Made by a program: the position numbers and the translations under genes. The notes beneath the pieces are model-generated. The model had not been told where the DNA came from. It did not search any database and worked only from the letters and a program-made list of their open reading frames with translations. Source: Paenibacillus humicus NBRC 102415 (GTDB taxonomy: Bacteria > Bacillota > Bacilli > Paenibacillales > Paenibacillaceae). Taken from it: a stretch of 33,210 nucleotides of DNA. Below, piece by piece: positions 8,581-16,814 of this stretch. Numbering within the stretch: the stretch's first letter is position 1; every line of letters starts with the position of its first letter. The stretch spans positions 1 through 33,210 of the forward strand of contig NZ_BIMD01000054.1 of assembly GCF_004000905.1 (NCBI RefSeq), given 5' to 3'.

Positions 8581-9513
8581 TCAGAGCCCCTGCGAGCGCC
8601 GCTCGAAGCTGACCGCGTAGGCGTCCTTGCGGAAGCGCAAAATCGGATCCTCGCTGACTTCGATGCCTTCCCCGGTCACAGTCGGATCCATGAGCAGCCC
8701 TTCCGGTTCCTCGACGATGCGGGTCACGAGAAGCTGGCCGGCATCGATGGCTTCCCGGTCCCTCGGCCATTCCGTGGTCGGATCGTCGACGGGATCCCAT
8801 TCCTCTCCCCGAACGATGCGCAGCGTGAAGCCGACAGGAGATGCCTCCAGCCGCCCGGCCAATTCCTTTTCCAGGTAATCATGCCCGGCAAAAGGCGCCT
8901 TCACAAGCGCGAGATGGTCTTCTCCCGCATCGGGAATCCATTCATATTTGACCGGGCGCCGCTTGCCCGCCTTATCGACGAAATAAAACGCATGAATGGA
9001 ATAATACGGGCGGCTGGCGAAGCTGGCCGGCGGCTTCAGGGCGGAGATGGAGGCGAGGGCGCTCTTCGCATGGGGGAACCGGCCGATTAGATCGGTGAAA
9101 ATCTCCTTGACGGAGATGCCGCCGCGCTTCGCCTCCTGGAAAGCCTGCATCATCTCCAGGAAGGATTCGGGCGTCCGGGCGAAGAAGACAGGAGTCGTAG
9201 CGGCGACGATGACCGGCCTCGCTCCGTCCGGCAGAAGGAACTGGACCGCAAGTCCCTTCGCTGGAGAGAGCAGGTCGCGGTTGTCGGGATCGGGATTCGT
9301 ATTGGAGAAGCGCATGATGGCGCGCGTCTCCTCTTGCTGCAGATGGGGAGCCGTCGTCCATTCCGAGACGGCTCCGCTGGGACGGAATACGGCCTCGCAG
9401 CAGATGCCCTTGGCATGAGCGCGCCTGTAGCCGGGATGAGTGCCGGAGATTTGCTCGATGGCGTTGACAGCTTGCTCGGGAAGCCTGCTTCCCGGTTCTT
9501 TTTGAGTCGACAT
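8581..9513 (-). CDS. Catalase-family heme peroxidase (SrpA-like small catalase)
   Basis: 310 aa, much shorter than a classical catalase (about 480 aa), matching the small SrpA-type branch of the catalase family. These cytoplasmic heme proteins use peroxide to oxidise organic substrates. The distal histidine is in RAHAKG (His33). RFSNTNPDPDNRD (68-80), RPYYSIHAFYFVDKAGKRR (168-186) and DPTTEWPRDREAI (244-256) are family segments. Near the C-terminus LRFRKDAYAVSFERR (292-306) supplies the expected proximal heme ligand, Tyr299. ATG 9513 has AAGGAG upstream in good register. There is no signal peptide. It is transcribed divergently from the DUF1089 gene across a 114-base gap. Confidence 0.8.
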   Translation of the reverse strand: MSTQKEPGSRLPEQAVNAIEQISGTHPGYRRAHAKGICCEAVFRPSGAVSEWTTAPHLQQEETRAIMRFSNTNPDPDNRDLLSPAKGLAVQFLLPDGARPVIVAATTPVFFARTPESFLEMMQAFQEAKRGGISVKEIFTDLIGRFPHAKSALASISALKPPASFASRPYYSIHAFYFVDKAGKRRPVKYEWIPDAGEDHLALVKAPFAGHDYLEKELAGRLEASPVGFTLRIVRGEEWDPVDDPTTEWPRDREAIDAGQLLVTRIVEEPEGLLMDPTVTGEGIEVSEDPILRFRKDAYAVSFERRSQGL

Positions 9514-9627
9514 GAATTCATTCTCCTTCCACGAACCGGCGATAGCCTGTATGGATCGTACATGTATTTACCTCATCTTTGCCCGAATCCAATCTCGTTC
9601 ATTCTCTAGCTAAGGAGGACATTCTCC

Positions 9628-10200
9628 ATGACCATGAAATCAAATCTCCATCTTCTGCTCCAATCCCGGCTGTGGAAACGGCTGGATGAGCCATTTTTAG
9701 AGCACTGCCGCCTCTTCCGCGTCCAAGAAGGCCGCCTTCTGGCAGGAAGCATCGTCGGAAGGCTCGGCTCCGAGCCTGTCAGCTGCACCTACCTGATCAG
9801 GACCTGCCCGGATTGGCTTACGCGGGAAGTGTCGGTCGAATTGGCCTATGGCGGCGAGGAGGCCCTTCTTCATCTGGAGGCGGACGGGCGGGGAAACTGG
9901 ACGATGGACGGCCGGGAGCTGCCCGAGTTGCAAGGCTGCCTGGACATCGATATCGAGCTGACTCCCGCTACGAACACGCTGCCGATCCGCAGGCTCGGAC
10001 TGCGCAAGGGACAAGAGGCGGAGACGACTGCGGCATGGGTACGCTTTCCTTCACTCGCGGTTCAGCCTCTGAAGCAGTCTTATCGCTGTCTGGAGGAGGA
10101 ATCCCGCTATCGCTACCGCAGCGCATCCTTCGAGGCCGAGCTGGATGTCGGCGGGGAAGGAATGATCCATCGGTATGGCGATCTATGGGTTTCGCTATAG
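9628..10200 (+). CDS. Putative glycolipid-binding family protein (DUF1089)
   Basis: 190 aa cytoplasmic protein with no signal or membrane segment. It has the conserved features of the DUF1089 / 'putative glycolipid-binding' family: YLIRTCPDWLTREVSV (55-70), GNWTMDGRELPELQGCLDID (about 89-108), the hallmark ELTPATNTLPIRRLGL (110-125), AAWVRFPSLAVQPLKQSY and a final YGDLW. The family is known mainly from structural genomics of bacterial proteins, and its function is unproven despite the name. AAGGAGGA at 9612-9619, 8 bases before ATG 9628, makes the start secure. It is single and divergent from the peroxidase; a shared control region is possible. Confidence 0.8.
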   Translation: MTMKSNLHLLLQSRLWKRLDEPFLEHCRLFRVQEGRLLAGSIVGRLGSEPVSCTYLIRTCPDWLTREVSVELAYGGEEALLHLEADGRGNWTMDGRELPELQGCLDIDIELTPATNTLPIRRLGLRKGQEAETTAAWVRFPSLAVQPLKQSYRCLEEESRYRYRSASFEAELDVGGEGMIHRYGDLWVSL

Positions 10201-10265
10201 GAAGAGGCGCTTGCAGCACGCTGGATGTGGACCGAATAGCTAAGAGCGAAGGAGGCATAGACCGG

Positions 10266-10349
10266 ATGACCGTGAAGGGGACAGCCATGCGGTGCGGCTG
10301 TCCTTCTATGGATGGCAGCCGCCTTTACCAACGGAAGAAGGAGAAATAG
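10266..10349 (+). CDS. Possible 27-codon small ORF with a strong ribosome binding site
   Basis: ATG 10266 is preceded by GAAGGAGG at 10248-10255, spaced 10 bases. The frame runs 27 codons to TAG at 10347-10349 (starts MTVKGTAMRCGCP, ends RLYQRKKEK). The peptide is basic with a CGC cysteine pair and no membrane segment. A stem-loop (GGACAGCC 10279-10286 with GGCTGTCC 10296-10303) lies inside the frame and could instead be a weak terminator for the DUF1089 gene. I recognise no family. The case rests on the Shine-Dalgarno sequence alone. Confidence 0.25.
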   Translation: MTVKGTAMRCGCPSMDGSRLYQRKKEK

Positions 10350-10388
10350 GTTGCCTAACCGCTGATTCTCTGGTAGGATCGAACCAAC

Positions 10389-10408
10389 TTAGTAAACGTG
10401 TTTAAAAA
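10389..10408 (+). promoter_or_regulatory. Candidate autoregulatory operator of the ROK regulator
   Basis: TTAGTAAAC (10389-10397) and GTTTAAAAA (10400-10408) form an inverted repeat with a 2-base centre; the inner TAAAC/GTTTA arms are perfect and 7 of 9 positions match overall. It lies about 10 bases upstream of the Shine-Dalgarno sequence of the ROK gene. T/A-rich palindromes of this sort are typical ROK-repressor sites. It also weakly resembles a cre (3 mismatches), which I consider less likely. Confidence 0.4.
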
Positions 10409-10431
10409 GTTAGGAAAGGGAGGGACGATCG

Positions 10432-11478
10432 ATGAGCGAGCCTCGGACGGATCCCAGTGAAATCCGCAGGACCATAACCGCAGCGATTCGATCCAGCCTG
10501 ATCGCCAAGGGGCACGCGACCAAGGCCGAGCTGAGCCGCAGCCTGTCCCTCAGCTTTCCCACCATCAGCAAGTTCGTATCGCTCATGGAGAAGGAAGGAG
10601 AGCTCCGGTCCATAGGCCTGGACGATTCGAGCGGCGGCCGGCGGGCGGGCAGGTATGCGTACAATCCCGATTTCATGCTCGGCCTGGCGGTCTATCTCGA
10701 GAAGGAAGAGACCCGCTACTCCGTCTTCGACTGTATGGGAGAGGCCAGGGAGGAAGGAATCGCCCCGAGCGTGCTCACCGAGGGCATCGGAGCGCTGCAG
10801 CTGCAGGTGGAGGAGCTGATGGCGAAATATCCGAGAATGCGCTCGCTGGCCATCGGCGTTCCGGGATCGGTGAAGAATGGGAAGATCGGTTATATTCCGG
10901 GTTACGGCCGCTACGAGGGCTTGGAGCTGAAAGCCTACTTCGAGGAGAGGCTTCAGATTCCGGTCCGGGTCGAAAATGACATGAACGCCGCGGTGCTCGG
11001 TTTTGCCGCCAAGGCGGACGAAGCCGAATCGGCCTCGCTCGTGTATCTTTATTTCGGCAACAATGGACCGGGGGCGGGCATCATGGCGAACGGCACCATT
11101 CTGCGCGGGAACACCTCCTTCTCAGGCGAAATCTCCTTTGTCCCCATGGACGGACAGCGGAATTTCGGGCAGGCTTTGCAGGAGCGCGGATTTCTGGACG
11201 GGAGGACGCTGGATGAGGTCCATGTCGATGCGGTCGCCCGGCTGGTGGCTGCATTCACGGTCATCCTCAACCCGAAGCGGATCGTATTTTGCGACTCCGA
11301 GGCCGACGAGGCGCTGCTGGAGCGGATCGGCCAGAGGAGCCGCAGCTATGTTCCCCTGGAGCATCTGCCCGAGCTTGTCCACAGCCACTGGCCTTCCGAC
11401 TATTTGGGCGGACTGAAGACCCTTTCCCTTGAAGCAATGATTTCTCAGGATCTATTTTCGTCAAGAACGGAAGGGTGA
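10432..11478 (+). CDS. ROK-family transcriptional regulator (NagC/XylR-like)
   Basis: 348 aa. An N-terminal winged helix-turn-helix (about residues 15-75; KAELSRSLSLSFPTISKFVSLMEKEG reads as the helix pair) is joined to a ROK sugar-kinase-like domain with GVPGSVKNGKIGYIPGY (142-158) and VENDMNAAVLG (180-190). The usual ROK GEIGH segment appears as GEISF (232-236), and the Cys cluster that binds zinc is absent, so sugar phosphorylation is unlikely and ligand sensing may be altered. AAAGGGAGGG precedes ATG 10432. A palindrome lies just upstream. The MFS gene starts four bases after its stop, so it probably controls that transporter in response to a sugar or its derivative. Confidence 0.85.
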   Translation: MSEPRTDPSEIRRTITAAIRSSLIAKGHATKAELSRSLSLSFPTISKFVSLMEKEGELRSIGLDDSSGGRRAGRYAYNPDFMLGLAVYLEKEETRYSVFDCMGEAREEGIAPSVLTEGIGALQLQVEELMAKYPRMRSLAIGVPGSVKNGKIGYIPGYGRYEGLELKAYFEERLQIPVRVENDMNAAVLGFAAKADEAESASLVYLYFGNNGPGAGIMANGTILRGNTSFSGEISFVPMDGQRNFGQALQERGFLDGRTLDEVHVDAVARLVAAFTVILNPKRIVFCDSEADEALLERIGQRSRSYVPLEHLPELVHSHWPSDYLGGLKTLSLEAMISQDLFSSRTEG

Positions 11479-11482
11479 AACG

Positions 11483-12691
11483 ATGGCAGCTTTCTTTTTG
11501 ATCATCATCTACTTGGCCTTCATCAGTCTGGGCTTGCCCGATTCGATGCTCGGAGCGGCATGGCCGGCCCTGCACCGGGATATCGGAGCGCCGGTCTCCA
11601 TGGCCGGGCTGATCTTCATGACGGTCACCGCCGGCACAATCGTATCCAGCCTGGCTACCGGAATCCTTCTTAAGCGCTTCGGCACCGGCAAGGTGACCTT
11701 GTTCAGCTGCCTCGTCACGGCGGCAGCCTTGCTCGGCTTTTCCTATGCTCCGGCGACGGCCTGGCTGTTCGTTTTTGCCGTTCCGCTCGGGCTTGGAGCC
11801 GGCTGCGTCGATGCCGGGCTGAACAGCTATGTCGCGGAGCATTACAAAGCCCGGCATATGAGCTGGCTGCACTGCTTCTGGGGCGTCGGAGCTACGCTTG
11901 GGCCAGTCATCATGGCCCATTCCATCCTGGAGCGGTCGTGGAGGAACGGCTATCTCAACGTCTCGCTGATCCAGTTCGGACTCGTTCTCATCCTGCTGCT
12001 GACGCTGCCGCTGTGGGCCAAAGTCGCGCGATTGAGCCGGACGGACCAAGCGGGCGGTTCCGAGGCAACGGAGGAGAATGACCGGGCAGGAGGCGCCATT
12101 CCCTTCAAAATCAAGGGCGTCAAGCTGGCCTTGCTCTCGTTCCTGTTTTATTCCGGCGTTGAAGCCACGCTCGGCCTTTGGGGCAGCACCTATTTGTCGG
12201 AATCCAAAGGCGTGTCCGCGACGGATGCCGCCAAATGGATCTCCTTCTACTACGGGGGCATTACCGCAGGCAGGTTCCTGGCCGGCTTCGTCACCTTCAA
12301 GCTGAGCAACCGCGCGATGATCCGCGGCGGGCAACTGCTGGCCGTGACGGGAATCGTCCTCATGCTCCTGCCTTTGCCGACCGTATTCTCGCTGATCGGG
12401 TTCGTCGTCGTGGGACTCGGGCTCGCGCCTATATTCCCCTGCATGCTGCATGAGACGCCGGTGCGCTTCGGCAAAGGTCCGTCCCAATCGATCATGGGCT
12501 TCCAGATGGCCGCCGCTTATACGGGAAGCACGCTGCTGCCGCCGCTGTTCGGCTTCATCGCCTCCCGGTCGGCCAGCGGCATCCTGCCGCTGTACCTTCT
12601 GGTCCTGGCGGCCGGACTGCTGCTGTTCTCCGAGCGGATCAACGCCTTCATGAAAAGAAGGCGAGGAGCCTCTGCAGCCGTCGCGAAGTGA
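11483..12691 (+). CDS. MFS transporter, probably sugar-related
   Basis: 402 aa with about 12 membrane segments in two halves of six, separated by a hydrophilic cytoplasmic loop at about residues 181-208 (ending NDRAGGAIPFKIKG). The N-terminal LGLPDSMLGAAWPAL and the loop LLKRFGTGKV between helices 2 and 3 fit the FucP-like/YfkF-like sugar branch of the major facilitator superfamily. The substrate is unknown. It begins four bases after the ROK regulator stop (Shine-Dalgarno AAGGGTG within that gene's end), so the two form an operon; a ROK partner argues for a carbohydrate substrate. A terminator follows about 175 bases downstream. Confidence 0.82.
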   Translation: MAAFFLIIIYLAFISLGLPDSMLGAAWPALHRDIGAPVSMAGLIFMTVTAGTIVSSLATGILLKRFGTGKVTLFSCLVTAAALLGFSYAPATAWLFVFAVPLGLGAGCVDAGLNSYVAEHYKARHMSWLHCFWGVGATLGPVIMAHSILERSWRNGYLNVSLIQFGLVLILLLTLPLWAKVARLSRTDQAGGSEATEENDRAGGAIPFKIKGVKLALLSFLFYSGVEATLGLWGSTYLSESKGVSATDAAKWISFYYGGITAGRFLAGFVTFKLSNRAMIRGGQLLAVTGIVLMLLPLPTVFSLIGFVVVGLGLAPIFPCMLHETPVRFGKGPSQSIMGFQMAAAYTGSTLLPPLFGFIASRSASGILPLYLLVLAAGLLLFSERINAFMKRRRGASAAVAK

Positions 12692-12865
12692 GCGGATATC
12701 TCCTTGAATAGAGGAGGACGCTTGGAGGCCGGGGGGCTCGCAAGAACGTTCGATAGCGGATTGTTGGACTGTCGATATGCAGCCCATGAACGGTATTCTC
12801 TCTATCGAGGAGAACGGGAATGAGCCCGCGGCTGCCGATCGACTAAAGGCATCCGAAAAAGCAGG

Positions 12866-12891
12866 AAAGGCACCCGGACCGGGTGCCTTTT
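12866..12891. terminator. Bidirectional terminator between the MFS and GH43 genes
   Basis: Near-perfect palindrome: AAAGGCACCCGG (12866-12877), one base, CCGGGTGCCTTT (12879-12890), with a T run on each strand. It lies between convergent genes and can end both. The 250 bases between the two genes hold nothing else I can support. Confidence 0.85.
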
Positions 12892-12944
12892 GTCGGTTCA
12901 TGCTCCTGTCCGAGGACGCTGCTGCTCCGACAGGCCCGCCGCCT

Positions 12945-13919
12945 TTACTCGTACGGATCGATCGTCTCGATCGTGCCGTCTTCCTTGTACTTGAGCTCGG
13001 CGAACTTCACGCAACGCTTGTTGTCGGCGCCGCCGGACAGGGAGCTGTCGTGATAGAACAGATACCATTTGCCCTGGAATTCCACGATAGAGTGGTGGGT
13101 CGTCCAGCCGATAACCGGGTTAAGGATCGTGCCCTGGAACGTGAACGGTCCGCAAGGATTGTCGCCTACGGCATAGACGAGCTTGTGCGTCGTGCCGGTC
13201 GAATAGGAGAGGTAATACTTTCCGTTGTATTTGTGCATCCATGGACCTTCAAAATACCGCCGGTCCTCGTCGCCCGCGAGGATCGGCCGGCCGTCGATGT
13301 CGACGATGGAAACCTCGCTCGGCGGCTCCTGGAACGACAGCATGTCGTCGCTGAGCCGGGCCACGCGCGGTCCTAGCGCCGGGGCGTCCGGCGCCGGACC
13401 TTCGGCATCGGCGAGGAATTCCCCGGTCTGCCATTTCTCGAGCTGGCCGCCCCACAAGCCCCCGAAGTACATGTAGGCTTCGTCGCCATCGACGAACACG
13501 GCCGGGTCGATGCTGAAGCTGCCGGGAATATAGCTCGGCTGCGGCTCGAACGGGCCGGCCGGCGAGGCGCCGGTCGCGACGCCGATGCGGAAGACATGAT
13601 CATGATCCCGGGCCGGGAAGAACAGGTAGTAGCGGCCGTTCCTGCAGGCCGCGTCCGGAGCCCACAGCTGCTGCTTGGCCCAGGGAATGTCCCGCAGATG
13701 AAGAGCCTCGCCGTGGTCGATGCAGGGAGAGCTCTCATCCTCCATCGACAGGACGTGGTAGTCCTCCATGTCGTATTGGTCGCCGTTGTCGTTCGACACC
13801 TGCTCATGGTCCAGATCATGAGACGGATAGATGTACAGCTTGCCCTCGAATACATGCGCCGACGGGTCGGCGGTGAAGATGTGGGTTACGATAGGTTCCT
13901 TGTAGTTAACCGTTTTCAT
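12945..13919 (-). CDS. Glycoside hydrolase family 43 enzyme, cytoplasmic
   Basis: 324 aa five-bladed beta-propeller glycosidase. The three GH43 acidic residues are visible: Asp18 in TADPSAHVFEG (general base), Asp138 in FSIDPAVFVDGD (pKa modulator) and Glu224 in RYFEGPWMHKYNGKYYLSYS (general acid). WTTHHSIVEF (272-281) carries the conserved His region near the central metal site. With no signal peptide it should act on imported oligosaccharides, as beta-xylosidases or alpha-L-arabinofuranosidases of this family do; which one cannot be read from sequence. It is divergent from the YesM-like kinase and the sugar ABC genes, suggesting one utilisation locus. The start has a modest GGGGATGA ribosome site. 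Confidence 0.88.
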   Translation of the reverse strand: MKTVNYKEPIVTHIFTADPSAHVFEGKLYIYPSHDLDHEQVSNDNGDQYDMEDYHVLSMEDESSPCIDHGEALHLRDIPWAKQQLWAPDAACRNGRYYLFFPARDHDHVFRIGVATGASPAGPFEPQPSYIPGSFSIDPAVFVDGDEAYMYFGGLWGGQLEKWQTGEFLADAEGPAPDAPALGPRVARLSDDMLSFQEPPSEVSIVDIDGRPILAGDEDRRYFEGPWMHKYNGKYYLSYSTGTTHKLVYAVGDNPCGPFTFQGTILNPVIGWTTHHSIVEFQGKWYLFYHDSSLSGGADNKRCVKFAELKYKEDGTIETIDPYE

Positions 13920-14047
13920 TTTCAGTCATCCCCGATGGTTGGAATCAAGTTCTCCCCTAATTTTAGCAGACTCTTCCCCGTCTCCGGCAGTCTCCGATGC
14001 TTGTGAAAAATACCGTTAAAATTGGTTTTCGGGGGAGCAACAACCAT

Positions 14048-14095
14048 TTGACACGATTATCCGAATCCATTACGTTGATGCTAGCATTCTAGCAT
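14048..14095 (+). promoter_or_regulatory. Candidate promoter and repeat element upstream of the sensor kinase
   Basis: A consensus -35 TTGACA (14048-14053) is followed 17 bases later by a poor -10 (TACGTT, 14071-14076). Immediately downstream is a 10-base palindrome ATGCTAGCAT (14078-14087), whose right part repeats directly: CTAGCAT at 14081-14087 and again at 14089-14095. The weak -10 with adjacent repeats fits a regulator-controlled promoter, but this is inference. Confidence 0.35.
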
Positions 14096-14118
14096 GACGG
14101 AAGCGAGGACTGTTGCCA

Positions 14119-15921
14119 GTGAGAGGGTGGGGCAATCGGCTGCTGGGCCACCTGCGGGAGACCAACACGCTGCGAAATCAGATCTTCATCAGCTTTACGC
14201 TGACGATGATTCTCGTGCTGACCTTTGCAGGAGCGTTTATTTACGGAGAGGTGTCCGTGCTTCTCAAGCAAAGTGCGGAAAAGCATATCCAGCAGACCGC
14301 CATTCAGGCCAACGGGCGGCTGGATGCGCTGCTGAAGGGGATCGACTCGCTCACGACCCAGGTCGCTGCGGATTCCTATGTGCAGAAGCTGCTCTCCCGG
14401 GAGGTGCAGGGGATCCGCTCCAATTTCAACGAGCGCCAGTCGCTGCTGCAGATCGCGAACAATTACATGGCCTATTCCTCCGGCATCAGCTCGCTGGAGC
14501 TCTACACCATCGGCAACAAGCGGCTGTTCCCGCTCGACGATACGAGCCTGAACCGCATTTCCGGAGATGCGCTAGCGGCAGCGGACGAAAAGAAGGGCCG
14601 CCTCGCCTGGATCGGAATCGATCCGCGATCGCCGGACACGGTGCTCGCCGTCCGCCGCATCAACCTGCTCGATCATGCCTATTCGCCCGGCGGCTACGTG
14701 GTCGTTCATGTCAACCGGGATTACTTCAAGATGGATCAATCGGAGAGCCGAGGAGATCCGTCCAAAGGAAGGGAGTCCATGCTGCTGAGCGACGCCGAGG
14801 GCAATCCGATCCTGTCGGATATGGATGACGAGACGGCGTCGGCGGTCATCGCCCAGAGCGGCAGCACCGTGACGGTCGGCCAGGAGCGGATGCTGGCCGT
14901 CCGCCAGCATTCCGGCGTCACGGGCTGGAAGCTCGTGCTGCTCCTGCCGGTCGAGGCGGCGACGGAGGGCATCTCGGTGCTGCGAATGGCCATCTATGTG
15001 TCGATCGGAATCGCCGCTTTCGCCTTCCTGCTGCTGACGCTGCTGCTGTCGACGATGATCACGCGGCCTATCCAGCAGCTCATGAGAACGATGCGCAGCG
15101 CCCGATTCGGGGGGCTCAAGCCGATTCCGGCCGGCGACAACCGCCTGCGGACGATGGAGATCAACGAGCTGAACCACACGTACAACCGGATGGTCGACCA
15201 TATGAACGAGCTGATCCAGGTCGTTTATGAGAAGGAGCTCACCCAGAGCCGCACCGAGCTCAAGGCGCTGCAGGCGCAGATCAATCCGCATTTCCTGTTC
15301 AACACGCTGGAAGCGTTTTATTGGTCGCTGGAGGAAAAAGAGGAGAGCGAGCTGGCGCGGACAATTCTCGCCATGTCGGGATTGTTCCGCTATGTCATCG
15401 GCAGCGCGGCGGCCGACGATGAGTGGGTGACCGTCCGCGACGAGGTGGAGCACACGCAGCGCTATTTGCAGATCATGAAAATGCGCCTCATCGACCGGCT
15501 GAGCTGGGACATCGACGTCGAGGAGGAGCTGCTTCAGGTGCCGATTCCAAAGCTCATCCTGCAGCCGCTCGTGGAAAATGCGATTTTGCACGGCGTGGAG
15601 AGCCGCATCGTGCCAGGATCCGTCAAAGTCCGAATTCATTCCGCCGAGCCCGGCTTCGCGACCGTGGCCGTCATCGACGACGGAATCGGGATGGACGGCG
15701 AGACGGTGATCCGGCTCATGCAGAGCCTCGATGCCGTCGCTCCCCAGGATTCCAAGAAAGGGGCTGGAGTAGCCATGTCCAACGTCCAAAGGCGACTCAA
15801 GCTCCATTATCCCGGCTCCACGGATCGCGGAGGCGGGCTGCATATCGAGAGCAAGGCCGGCTCAGGCACGACAGTAAGCTTTGAGATCACGATTCCTTCG
15901 GGAGGAGACGAACGCGGATGA
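14119..15921 (+). CDS. YesM-like sensor histidine kinase
   Basis: About 600 aa. I place the start at GTG 14119, where GAGGA (14105-14109) is spaced 9 bases; TTG 14113 is only 3 bases from it. There is a membrane helix at about 26-46, a large external sensing region to about 285, and a second helix at about 290-312. A HAMP region follows, then a His_kinase domain with the phosphorylated histidine in QINPHFLFN (His391) and a C-terminal ATPase domain with LVENAILHG (N box) and DDGIGM (G1 box). This is the standard YesM/LytS-type layout for kinases sensing sugars. Its stop overlaps the regulator's ATG, so kinase and regulator are coupled. It probably senses the substrate of the adjacent ABC system. 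Confidence 0.9.
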   Translation: MRGWGNRLLGHLRETNTLRNQIFISFTLTMILVLTFAGAFIYGEVSVLLKQSAEKHIQQTAIQANGRLDALLKGIDSLTTQVAADSYVQKLLSREVQGIRSNFNERQSLLQIANNYMAYSSGISSLELYTIGNKRLFPLDDTSLNRISGDALAAADEKKGRLAWIGIDPRSPDTVLAVRRINLLDHAYSPGGYVVVHVNRDYFKMDQSESRGDPSKGRESMLLSDAEGNPILSDMDDETASAVIAQSGSTVTVGQERMLAVRQHSGVTGWKLVLLLPVEAATEGISVLRMAIYVSIGIAAFAFLLLTLLLSTMITRPIQQLMRTMRSARFGGLKPIPAGDNRLRTMEINELNHTYNRMVDHMNELIQVVYEKELTQSRTELKALQAQINPHFLFNTLEAFYWSLEEKEESELARTILAMSGLFRYVIGSAAADDEWVTVRDEVEHTQRYLQIMKMRLIDRLSWDIDVEEELLQVPIPKLILQPLVENAILHGVESRIVPGSVKVRIHSAEPGFATVAVIDDGIGMDGETVIRLMQSLDAVAPQDSKKGAGVAMSNVQRRLKLHYPGSTDRGGGLHIESKAGSGTTVSFEITIPSGGDERG

Positions 15922-16706
15922 AAACGTTGTTGATTGTGGACGATGAGCCTCGCACGCGGCTGGGCATCCAGAAGACGCTCACCGCCTGGTCGGCGGGCCG
16001 GCACCGGATCGAGACGGCGGCGAGCGGAGTCGAGGCGCTGGAATGGCTGAAACTCAATACAGCCCATATCATCATCACGGATGTGCGGATGCCGGAGGTG
16101 GACGGGCTGCAGATGCTGGAGACGCTGGCGGGGCGCGGGCCTCTGCCCGTCATCATCGTCATTTCCGGTTATGCCGAATTCGACTATGCGCGGAAGGCGC
16201 TGCAGCTCGGGGCCTTCGACTACATTCTCAAGCCGCTGGACAAGGATATCCTGGCGGAAACCGTGCAGAGAGCGTTCGAGCTCGACGACGGCCGGGACCG
16301 CATCGATGCGATGGAGAAGCTCGTCGACGCCAAGCTGCTGGAGGTCGGCCGCGGCGAAGCGCGCTACGGCACGCCGATCAAGGACGCCATCAGCTATATC
16401 GACGCCCATCTGGAGGAGCCGATCAGCATGAAGCAGGTCGCGGAGCTGACGCATCTCAATGCGAGTTATTTCAGCGTGCTGTTCAAGGAGCAGACCGGCG
16501 TCACCTTCAGCGACTATCTCACGCGCCTAAGGCTGCAGCGGGCCAAGGAGCTGCTGGTCTCGACCCGGATGCCGATCTCCGAGATCGCCGAGAAGGTCGG
16601 CTACGGCACGGCCAAATATTTCATCAAGGTGTTCAAGGACAACGAGGGGACAAGCCCGAGGCAGTACCGGAGCCAGGTGCTGGACGCCGATTCATCGATC
16701 CGATAA
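15918..16706 (+). CDS. YesN-like response regulator with AraC-type DNA-binding domain
   Basis: 262 aa; ATG 15918 overlaps the kinase stop (ATGA). The receiver domain (1-120) has the acidic pair in VDDE (8-10), phosphorylatable Asp55 in ITDVRMPEVDG, and Lys105 in YILKPLDKD. A short linker leads to two AraC-type helix-turn-helix motifs (about 155-255): ISMKQVAELTHLNASYFSVLFK and PISEIAEKVGYGTAKYFIKVFK. It is shorter than the roughly 350-540 aa common for YesN proteins because the middle linker domain is missing. It most likely activates the downstream lipoprotein gene, whose promoter follows within 110 bases. Confidence 0.9.
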   Translation: MKTLLIVDDEPRTRLGIQKTLTAWSAGRHRIETAASGVEALEWLKLNTAHIIITDVRMPEVDGLQMLETLAGRGPLPVIIVISGYAEFDYARKALQLGAFDYILKPLDKDILAETVQRAFELDDGRDRIDAMEKLVDAKLLEVGRGEARYGTPIKDAISYIDAHLEEPISMKQVAELTHLNASYFSVLFKEQTGVTFSDYLTRLRLQRAKELLVSTRMPISEIAEKVGYGTAKYFIKVFKDNEGTSPRQYRSQVLDADSSIR

Positions 16707-16736
16707 AAGTGGAATTTCTCCCAATCGCTGTTACTG

Positions 16737-16763
16737 TTGCGCTTACATTGCAAATTTTATAAT
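16737..16763 (+). promoter_or_regulatory. Candidate promoter of the sugar-binding lipoprotein gene
   Basis: A perfect -10 TATAAT at 16758-16763 is preceded by a -35-like TTGCGC at 16737-16742 with a short 15-base spacer. That suboptimal arrangement is common at promoters needing an activator such as the adjacent YesN-like regulator. Read on the opposite strand, 16747-16734 starts TGTAAGCG like a cre half-site, but the second half does not match. Confidence 0.45.
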
Positions 16764-16814
16764 TATGTATGCGGTTACAAGAACAGTGCGTCACAAAAAG
16801 GGGAGGAAACACAC

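Noticed and set aside
12777-13376. 199-codon plus-strand frame across the terminator and the GH43 3' end
   Set aside because: It passes through a strong bidirectional terminator and lies antisense to GH43 catalytic segments.
16734-16747. cre site at the sugar lipoprotein promoter
   Set aside because: Only the first half (TGTAAGCG on the minus strand) matches; the second half has several mismatches, so I do not call it.
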